A DNA stretch of 64,000 nucleotides from Watersipora subatra (Eukaryota > Bryozoa > Gymnolaemata > Cheilostomatida > Watersiporidae), in assembly GCF_963576615.1 (NCBI RefSeq), contig NC_088714.1, positions 26,470,558 to 26,534,557 of the forward strand. The letters are read 5' to 3'. Within the stretch, counting starts at the first letter, position 1. Every line of letters starts with the position of its first letter. Below are positions 61,501 through 64,000 of the stretch, piece after piece. The position numbers and the translations under genes were made by a program. The notes beneath the pieces are model-generated. The model saw only the letters and a list, made by a program, of their open reading frames with translations. It searched no databases and was not told the origin of the DNA.

Positions 61501-64000
61501 ATTAATTAACTAAAGAATGTACCCACTAAACTTACTGTTCATTACAAATCTAAATAGTGTCTCTGGCTTAAATACCTCTCCTGAAGTAAAAAACGCTCTC
61601 GACTGGTGCAGAAGAAAATACAATTATCGCATAGAAGTAAAAGATCGATAATTACACTTAGGAATCCAATACTTGAGCTGTTCAATATCCTATAATCAAC
61701 ACCAATATTCAACATTTGAGCTAGCCAATATCCTATATCAATATCCAATACTGAGTTGGCCAATATCCAATATTGAGCCTGACAATATCCAATAACAATA
61801 TCCAATATTGAGTATGACAAGATCCAATACCAATATCCAATAGTGAATCTTTCTACATTACAATATCCAATATCAATACTGAAACGCAAAACTCCAATAT
61901 AATCTTCAATAATCAACAGTAATGTATTAGGTATTGGACATCCAATACGATGAACAATAGTATACCTGAAGTATTTTTTCTTGCAATTTTGAAGGGCCAA
62001 CTCACTTTAAAAGGTATGTCAGCACACCTACAAGCCATCTTTTGATGCAAGACAAACTTCTACGAACATGGATGCCTAAACATAACTGGTAATTTATGGG
62101 TAACTCATGAGCTACACATGGATAACTCTATGGGTAACTCATGAGTTACACGTGGGTAACTCTATGGTAACTCATCAGTTACACATGGATAACTCTATGG
62201 GTAACTCACGACGCTGTAAACCTACTTTATCCTTTAGTTTAATTTTTCCTGTGAATTTGAAACTTGGTCTGCTGTGCTTTTTCAATTTGGCCACAGGTGC
62301 TCTAAAAAAAAGAGAGGAGAGTAGTGCAGCTCATGACAGGAATCAGCAATGAACTGTAAGAGAAAGGTTATCTAGAGATGTTTTACCTTTAAAAATGAAC
62401 TCGCACAAAATTTAAGTAGATTTTATTAAAAAGTACCGGTATTTTTCCTTCATTTGCAATTGTTTTTTATGTTTGAGGTGATCGGAGTGCCAGATGTTTC
62501 AAGATTAAAATCAACAAAACTCAATCGCGGTTCAAATGCTCAGATCAAGTGAAAGTGTGATTATGACATCTATAGTTGCAAAGAGACCGACAGAATAAAG
62601 ACACGTAACGCTGCAATTCCAAGGCATTTTGGAGTTGCAATTCTAAAATGGGCGTTGCAACTTTACGCGTTGCATTTGTGCAAAATGCAACGCATAAAAG
62701 TTTTGCTGTGCTAAAAAAATCGTTTCAACGCTAATATCGACTAGTTCAGCAGTGGAGAAAAAAGAGTTGAGCTCAGAAGACATTGTGGAAGGTATTGAAC
62801 AACCAAAAGATGTTCGGTCCATGGAAAGCAATAATCAGAACGCATCTGGCCGAGCAAACGATGCAACCAATTTTGTTTCAAAAACGTTAATTTTTGTTTC
62901 TGCATGTATTATAAGTATGGTTTGTTTATGTCACTTGCTCATGAATACATATTTGTAGCATTTGATAAATTATTGTTATATACCGGTAACATATAATTTT
63001 GCAGATTTATAGCAAATGGTTTGGTAGCATCGTTGCGATAATCTGATCTTACAACGAATCAACGCTCGTAACTCCTATTCTAATGCACATAAAAAGCTAG
63101 TTTTGGCTGCAAACTGTAGGAAACATATCAATGAATGCAAAGAGCTTTTATGCAACATTGATAAATATAAACATAAAATAAAAAAATGTCTTCAAATTTA
63201 GAATGAAATAAAAATAGAAAACTCCAACAAATTGTAAAGCAAGACACAGGCTATAATATCATCACAGGTTAATTGCAAGCAATAGATATCAACTGGTAAA
63301 TATACTTCTCGGTTTCTCAACGCATATTTATTACGTGGTCTTTGAAAAGTTGGAGGCAAGTTAGCAGATTTATGGCATCCAAAACGGGTAATGTCGCTCC
63401 ACCAGAAAGAGAGTGCAAAATATAGGCAAAATTCGCTTTACCCGTAAAAGGGCTTAATTTATCTTCCCAAAATTTTGATGAGCCATTTAAAAAATACACC
63501 GCCAGCCTTTATTTGAACACCCCCTTATTTGACCGCCAATATTGAGGAAGGTTTAAAAAAAAAGCGCCATGGCGTCCAATTAGAGGTTGTACGGTATCCA
63601 CTGTTTTGTGTAACCATAGCAGATTAATCCTCTATTACTCCACTACTAATTCATTAGTCGGAAAATCCACTAATAATCAACGATCGGAAAAATGGCAGAG
63701 AAAGCAGTTGAAAGTCAGATGCCTGTTCTACCACTACCTAAAGCATTAGGAGAAATTGAACAACGACAGTTCAAAGGTCAGGCCCTCTAAGCCATGCTTG
63801 CTCCCTAATAGACTATCTAGAGATAAAATAACAATATAATAAAACAATAATGATAATATAATAAAAAATAAAATAAAATATAATATAATAATAACAAATA
63901 ACAATATAATAAGTTAAGAACATTACTTAGCAGCATCATCATAGAGCACTGCCTCATCGTCAGACCCCTCAGCATCAAACATCTTGTATCCAGGCTTATC
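25396..64000 (-). CDS. RALBP1: RALBP1/RLIP76 RhoGAP and Ral-effector, 18 exons, N-terminus beyond the window
   Basis: Effector of RalA/RalB and GTPase-activating protein for Rac/Cdc42, acting at membranes in endocytosis. Exons 5' to 3': 63927-64000, 62226-62301, 59789-59923, 56047-56203, 55629-55832, 53063-53181, 51316-51446, 44508-44724, 43338-43638, 43131-43255, 42821-42893, 41487-41564, 40901-41028, 30135-30330, 29926-30039, 28771-28872, 27419-27567, 25396-25524; 2508 nt, in phase throughout. Visible residues: acidic G-Y-x-x-F N-terminal motif at 4-8; Lys-rich 25-95; RhoGAP about 110-300 with arginine finger in E-G-I-Y-R-I-S-G; Ral-binding hairpin about 315-370 (N-I-L-H-N-E-L-H, V-W-E-V-Q-R); then about 285 residues of Ser/Glu/Gln-rich linker; coiled coil about 690-835. 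Human RALBP1 has 655 residues; the excess is the linker. The first exon(s) are missing from the window. Confidence 0.95.
25525..27418. other. RALBP1 last intron
   Basis: Holds the minisatellite at 26558-26970. The 25560-26050 part is more complex and may be an old transposon scrap, but I cannot classify it. Confidence 0.5.
26558..26970 (+). repeat. Minisatellite, mixed 17- and 19-bp units, about 23 copies
   Basis: Units acatacaatacgaattg and acatacataatacgaattg interspersed irregularly. Three overlapping minus frames (26322-27024) stay open through it and are artefacts. Confidence 0.92.
27419..27567 (-). CDS. RALBP1: RALBP1 exon (Ser/acid cluster, coiled coil)
   Basis: Acceptor taactgttcag, donor CTCGAG|gtttca. 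Encodes S-S-D-D-E-Y-Y-T-S-T-S-D-T-D-P-E-D-E-D, matching the Ser/acidic cluster before the last coiled coil of RALBP1, then L-D-N-L-V-S-E-L and E-Q-N-N-R-L-E. The donor is weak. Confidence 0.92.
28771..28872 (-). CDS. RALBP1: RALBP1 exon (coiled coil)
   Basis: Acceptor cttggtaacag, donor CTCG|gtgagt. Encodes E-L-K-Q-K-I-D-T-E-V and I-D-R-L-H-E-E-I-A-E-Y-E, corresponding to the I-E-R-L-R-A-E-I-A helix of the vertebrate protein. Confidence 0.92.
29038..29768 (+). mobile_element. 731-bp fold-back element with 8-bp target duplication
   Basis: Almost the whole element is one palindrome: arms of about 330-340 bp from cacaggtgtcctttagc on the left to its complement on the right, around a loop of about 60 bp near 29370-29425. 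Flanked by a perfect gtttgcat on both sides (29030-29037, 29769-29776). No coding capacity: the frames at 28989-29186 (+) and 29620-29856 (-) are the same sequence read on opposite arms. The 8-bp duplication suggests hAT-type mobilisation. Confidence 0.92.
29926..30039 (-). CDS. RALBP1: RALBP1 exon (start of C-terminal coiled coil)
   Basis: Acceptor ttcattgttacag, donor GCTATAA|gtatgc. Encodes L-R-L-L-I-A-E-E-A-Q-L-I-W-E-E-E-E-L-I-A-I, the counterpart of the E-Q-E-E-L-L-A-M helix. Confidence 0.92.
30135..30330 (-). CDS. RALBP1: RALBP1 exon (linker, duplicate-like)
   Basis: Acceptor tatactcacag, donor CAGCTTG|gtcagt. Low-complexity linker. Contains I-E-Q-P-I-D-L-S-N-Q-S, then E-Q-K-Q-P-T-Q-S-E-V, which lines up with the exon at 40901-41028. 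Confidence 0.88.
30455..32475 (+). repeat. Satellite array, 19-bp unit, over 100 copies
   Basis: Two main variants, ctatatgtgaaaactga and ctctctataaaaactga, in mixed order. A longer pattern (two ctctctataaaa units, one ctaactctctc and a tatgtaaaaactg) recurs near 30510, 30740, 31120, 31370, 31790 and 31940, so larger blocks were duplicated. About 120 bp upstream of a RALBP1 acceptor. Confidence 0.93.
33130..33412 (+). mobile_element. Probable non-autonomous Helitron
   Basis: Ends ggcctgggcagcgtcgggc then acctttgctag|t; a short GC hairpin followed by CTAG and a T/TA-rich flank is a Helitron 3' end pattern. The left part (aaaggcaaatatgtttgtg, aaccacgcctctagaac) is of the type found at such elements' 5' ends, but the exact start is uncertain. 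Confidence 0.5.
33826..34628 (+). repeat. Satellite array, 17-bp unit, about 46 copies
   Basis: Unit acttatgtcataactta with variants (acgtatgtc, gctataac, gtttgac). Confidence 0.93.
35847..40712 (+). repeat. Satellite array, 51-bp unit, about 95 copies
   Basis: Unit gtcagctaggcttaacctgt, aatcagttaaactaatgtaa, ctaatatatat. Variants occur at fixed sites (gtcaac/gtcagc/atcagtt; ggctt/gactt/aactt/aagctt; aactaatg/aacaaatg/aattaatg), giving higher-order blocks; the stretch from 36299 recurs from 38082. Since 51 is 17 codons, one minus frame has almost no stops; a 2-bp deletion near 37212 shifts it. Fills most of the right half of a 9.6-kb to 10.6-kb RALBP1 intron. Confidence 0.97.
40901..41028 (-). 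CDS. RALBP1: RALBP1 exon (linker)
   Basis: Acceptor tcgtgtttcaag, donor TTGCTG|gtgggt. Encodes T-E-Q-I-I-S-L-S-E-Q-S, then D-Q-K-Q-P-V-S-E-D-V and T-P-S-P-D-P-T-D. Similar to the exon at 30135-30330. Confidence 0.88.
41145..41485 (+). repeat. Minisatellite, 28-bp unit, about 12 copies, touching a splice donor
   Basis: Unit aacctatgatagtggtggta plus caatagtc. The last copy merges with the donor of the exon at 41487 (CCAT|gtaggtttac), and each unit carries a similar catagguugac-like stretch (minus strand tcataggttgac). Confidence 0.88.
41487..41564 (-). CDS. RALBP1: RALBP1 exon (linker)
   Basis: Acceptor atttgttacag, donor CCGCCAT|gtaggt. Acidic/Ser-rich, E-S-A-A-E-Q-E-D-V and S-S-S-Q-D-S-D. 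Phase 1 to 1. Confidence 0.85.
42271..42717 (+). mobile_element. 447-bp hAT-like MITE with perfect 8-bp target duplication
   Basis: Inverted ends tagtgctgggacgatat (left, after an extra tactgac) and aataccgtcccagcacta (right). Perfect gtatagac repeats at 42263-42270 and 42718-42725. Interior is rich in gatatatcg-type inverted motifs. No coding frame. Confidence 0.85.
42821..42893 (-). CDS. RALBP1: RALBP1 exon (linker)
   Basis: Acceptor cttatgttctag, donor GCGCAG|gtaaac. Encodes E-A-D-E-S-Q-P-A-V-E-K-V-V-E. Phase 0 to 1; too short to be seen as an isolated open frame. Confidence 0.83.
43131..43255 (-). CDS. RALBP1: RALBP1 exon (linker)
   Basis: Acceptor cactctttgtacag, donor CTACAG|gtggtt. 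Encodes D-E-I-N-A-G-E-S-N-K-P and Q-E-T-V-D-I-D-T-A-Q-P-S. Phase 1 to 0. Confidence 0.87.
43338..43638 (-). CDS. RALBP1: RALBP1 exon (linker), GC donor
   Basis: Acceptor ttttaattgtag. Starts L-K-L-I-A-K-T-K-A-A-R-Q-Q-E, continuing the last Ral-binding helix, then Ser/Ala-rich sequence. The donor reads CCCCATG|gcaagt, a GC-AG intron: no GT donor gives the required phase 1, and gcaagt is the usual GC-type donor. Confidence 0.9.
43990..44118 (+). repeat. Minisatellite, 17/19-bp unit, about seven copies
   Basis: Unit acacattcctgtcatag with optional ac. Within a RALBP1 intron. Confidence 0.9.
44508..44724 (-). CDS. RALBP1: RALBP1 exon (Ral-binding domain)
   Basis: Acceptor ccattgttacag, donor AGGAAG|gtaggt. 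Encodes L-Y-K-Q-E-A-L-L-N-I-L-H-N-E-L-H and E-E-L-V-W-E-V-Q-R-N-V-T-Q-L-K-R-K, the two helices of the Ral-binding hairpin. The His and Trp known to matter for Ral binding in the human protein are kept. The whole domain is in one exon. Confidence 0.96.
47928..48053 (+). mobile_element. tRNA-derived SINE, family B, plus copy
   Basis: Degenerate box A (ttggtgcagatggcag) and box B (agattcgatg), then the family tail cggacagatgaacatggctc ttattatagtaaa. Preceded by a rough repeat of 47600-47740. Confidence 0.6.
48186..48266 (+). pseudogene. tRNA-Ile(AAT)-like sequence
   Basis: D-arm tagctcagttggttagagc, anticodon loop CTAATAA (AAT), and a T-arm region gggttccagctcc. The first seven bases do not pair with the last seven, and box B deviates from gttcgatcc, so it is probably a tRNA pseudogene or a SINE head. 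Confidence 0.6.
49268..49402 (-). mobile_element. tRNA-derived SINE, family B, copy 2
   Basis: Minus strand: box A ttagcgcagatggtagag, box B gagttcgaatctc, then a body ending ggctcttattatagtaaag. The tRNA-like head is the best preserved in the family, but lacks a paired acceptor stem. Confidence 0.75.
49503..49637 (-). mobile_element. tRNA-derived SINE, family B, copy 3
   Basis: Minus strand: box B gagttcaagcctc and a tail with atggcttcagacagatatag and cttttattatagtaaat. Only about 100 bp from copy 2, same orientation. Confidence 0.7.
50164..51101 (+). mobile_element. 0.94-kb inverted-repeat element (CCCGCATATAAGC ends)
   Basis: Left end tactgtatttcccgcatata, right end complementary to taccatatatccccgcatat; a second inner pair (cgcatataagccgcc, gcgtgtataagttgg) also matches. 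No transposase. The tips resemble those of the element at 56720-57528. Confidence 0.75.
51316..51446 (-). CDS. RALBP1: RALBP1 exon (end of RhoGAP domain)
   Basis: Acceptor ttattacttcacag, donor ACCAG|gtacgt. Encodes N-K-M-G-L-Q-N-V-S-I-V-L-S-P-T, the conserved RhoGAP N-x-x-x-x-x-x-x-P helix, then H-S-K-Q-L-F-S-D-V. Confidence 0.97.
51503..52085 (+). mobile_element. 583-bp MITE (TACAGTC family)
   Basis: Left end tacagtccaaccttgact, right end complementary to tacagtcaaacctcaaca. Similar in its interior to 1131-2210 and 3111-3560, so at least three copies of the family are present. Confidence 0.7.
53063..53181 (-). CDS. RALBP1: RALBP1 exon (RhoGAP)
   Basis: Acceptor ctcattacag, donor GCCAAG|gtctgt. 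Encodes L-P-S-C-N-K-E-L-L-S-W-M-I-V-H-M-N-H-I-I-A-K, close to the L-P-E-C-N...W-L-I-V-H-M-D-H-V-I-A-K helix of vertebrate RALBP1. Confidence 0.95.
53182..55254. other. RALBP1 intron, nothing recognised
   Basis: AT-rich, no exon, no element boundary I can define. Confidence 0.5.
55255..55628 (+). repeat. Minisatellite, about 43-bp unit, eight to nine copies, containing a splice donor
   Basis: Unit includes tatagtatacctacctgata and cctctcatatacagtatgtg. The copy beside the exon at 55629 supplies its donor (minus G|gtaggtatac), and the donor-like ggtaggtatac recurs in most other copies. Confidence 0.9.
55629..55832 (-). CDS. RALBP1: RALBP1 exon (RhoGAP arginine finger)
   Basis: Acceptor tatgtgtgaacag, donor GCCTCTG|gtaggt. 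Encodes Y-E-G-I-Y-R-I-S-G-V-K-S-K-V with the catalytic arginine, then D-P-S-I-V-A-S-L-L-K-Q-F-I-R-E-L-P-E and F-E-E-A-S. Confidence 0.97.
56047..56203 (-). CDS. RALBP1: RALBP1 exon (start of RhoGAP)
   Basis: Acceptor ctttcctgacag, donor GAACACG|gttagt. Encodes V-F-G-V-P-L, A-V-E-R-T-P-S-Y-D-G and L-P-I-V-V-R-E-C-I-D-Y-I-E-E, the family's typical RhoGAP opening. Confidence 0.97.
56296..56468 (+). repeat. Minisatellite of gtacactagagggg-type units
   Basis: About 13 short units alternating gtacacaagagag, gtacactagagggg and gtacactaaagg, just upstream of the RhoGAP opening exon. Confidence 0.85.
56720..57528 (+). mobile_element. 0.8-kb inverted-repeat element (TATACTCATGTATAAGT ends)
   Basis: Left tatatactcatgtataagtc, right complementary to taccgtatatactcatgtat; inner inverted copies of gtcaacttatacatgagtaat occur near 56800 and 57430. 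No transposase. Confidence 0.75.
58279..59155 (+). mobile_element. 0.88-kb element with about 180-bp inverted arms
   Basis: Left arm from aggttgacttgcaac through tatcaaaagattcaccatgt, ttactctgttgtgttgta and cttttaaagctcaaaaacg-like blocks; right arm is its complement, ending gttgcaagtcagcct. Spacer of about 500 bp without coding frame. Confidence 0.8.
59789..59923 (-). CDS. RALBP1: RALBP1 exon (Lys-rich)
   Basis: Acceptor tgctaattaaaag, donor AGAAAG|gtttgc. Forty-five codons of Lys/Glu-rich sequence (K-K-V-K-E-N-K-E-P-K), like the Lys-rich segment before the RhoGAP domain. Donor and acceptor are both weak; phase fits both sides. Confidence 0.88.
60455..60585 (-). mobile_element. tRNA-derived SINE, family B, copy 4
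   Basis: Minus strand: tgtggcgcagtgattagtgag, box B gagttcaattccc, tail cggacgaacatggctcttat tatagtaaata. Confidence 0.72.
61186..61356 (+). mobile_element. tRNA-derived SINE, family A, copy 2
   Basis: Matches 4670-4846: ctatttgcca leader, gtagcttaatgctaaag, gagatcaaatccagtg, and gacacagggtttaacaaaaag. Confidence 0.75.
61675..61860 (+). repeat. Irregular repeats of caatatccaata
   Basis: About eight loose units such as caatatccaatattgag and tgacaatatccaat. A related patch lies at 60140-60200. Confidence 0.7.
62095..62212 (+). repeat. Minisatellite, about 36-bp unit, three to four copies
   Basis: Unit gggtaactcatgagttacac followed by atggataactctat. Ends about 14 bp from a RALBP1 splice donor (62226). 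Confidence 0.85.
62226..62301 (-). CDS. RALBP1: RALBP1 exon (basic, phase 2 to 0)
   Basis: Acceptor ctctcttttttttag with a long pyrimidine tract, donor GATAAA|gtaggt. Encodes K-L-K-K-H-S-R-P-S-F-K-F, comparable to V-F-K-K-P-S-F-S-K-K in vertebrates. Found because the exons on either side have incompatible phases without it. Confidence 0.87.
63317..63596 (-). mobile_element. End of a dispersed repeat
   Basis: On the minus strand the tip reads taccgtacaacctctaattg followed by ggacgccatgg and repeated short gcggt/gaccgccaa-type motifs, like the end of a MITE-type element. The other end is not seen. Confidence 0.35.
63927..64000 (-). CDS. RALBP1: RALBP1 exon, N-terminal part, cut by window edge
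   Basis: Reads P-G-Y-K-M-F then D-A-E-G-S-D-D-E-A, matching the E-G-Y-A-A-F...S-G-D-E-A region near the RALBP1 N-terminus. Donor GCTAA|gtaatg, phase 2. The exon continues beyond base 64000. Confidence 0.85.

Noticed and set aside
61964..62006. Candidate RALBP1 mini-exon encoding L-A-L-Q-N-C-K-K-K-Y-F
   Set aside because: Phase at its end (2) does not fit the next exon; 62226-62301 fits both sides and matches the family.
62752..62958. 68-codon plus frame ending in a hydrophobic segment
   Set aside because: Small, no family recognised, within a RALBP1 intron; chance is enough to explain it.

Overview
The window is AT-rich, intron-rich animal genomic DNA. It holds parts of three conserved metazoan genes, all on the minus strand: NRDE2 (5' part, about 909-4521), KAT5/Tip60 (apparently complete coding sequence, 12684-24473) and RALBP1/RLIP76 (25396 to beyond 64000, entering from the right edge). 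Protein similarity, tRNA-derived SINEs, many MITEs and abundant minisatellites fit an invertebrate, perhaps a lophotrochozoan. The species cannot be told from the sequence. No plus-strand protein gene is supported.

Every coding exon was read from frame, flanking splice signals and codon phase, and all the exon joins used for KAT5 and RALBP1 are phase-compatible. KAT5: nine exons, 1377 nt including stop, 458 aa, with Tudor-knot/chromo-barrel, C2HC zinc finger, acetyl-CoA motif and catalytic Glu. RALBP1: 18 exons visible, 2508 nt, 835 aa plus stop, with Lys-rich N-terminus, RhoGAP domain with arginine finger, Ral-binding helical hairpin and C-terminal coiled coil. It also has a predicted ~285-aa disordered insert between the Ral-binding region and the coiled coil. 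NRDE2: four candidate exons; the first exon was not found and the remainder lies left of base 1.

Layout: 1-4521 NRDE2 with nested MITEs; 4522-12683 intergenic or NRDE2 5' intron, containing a SINE, a 4.2-kb DNA transposon with ~140-bp inverted ends (5918-10091) and a LINE scrap; 12684-24473 KAT5; 24474-25395 a short gap; 25396-64000 RALBP1. RALBP1 introns carry three large satellite arrays (19-, 17- and 51-bp units; about 7.7 kb of one 10.6-kb intron), a 731-bp fold-back element, hAT-like MITEs, two or more SINE families and other inverted-repeat elements.

The three proteins belong to different pathways: nuclear RNA surveillance (NRDE2), histone acetylation and DNA repair (KAT5), and Ral/Rho GTPase signalling and endocytosis (RALBP1). 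There is no evidence that they act together. The main points of interest are the expanded RALBP1 linker with a likely exon duplication and a GC-AG intron, minisatellites that run into splice donors, a motif-studded transposon, and several elements with clear target-site duplications.
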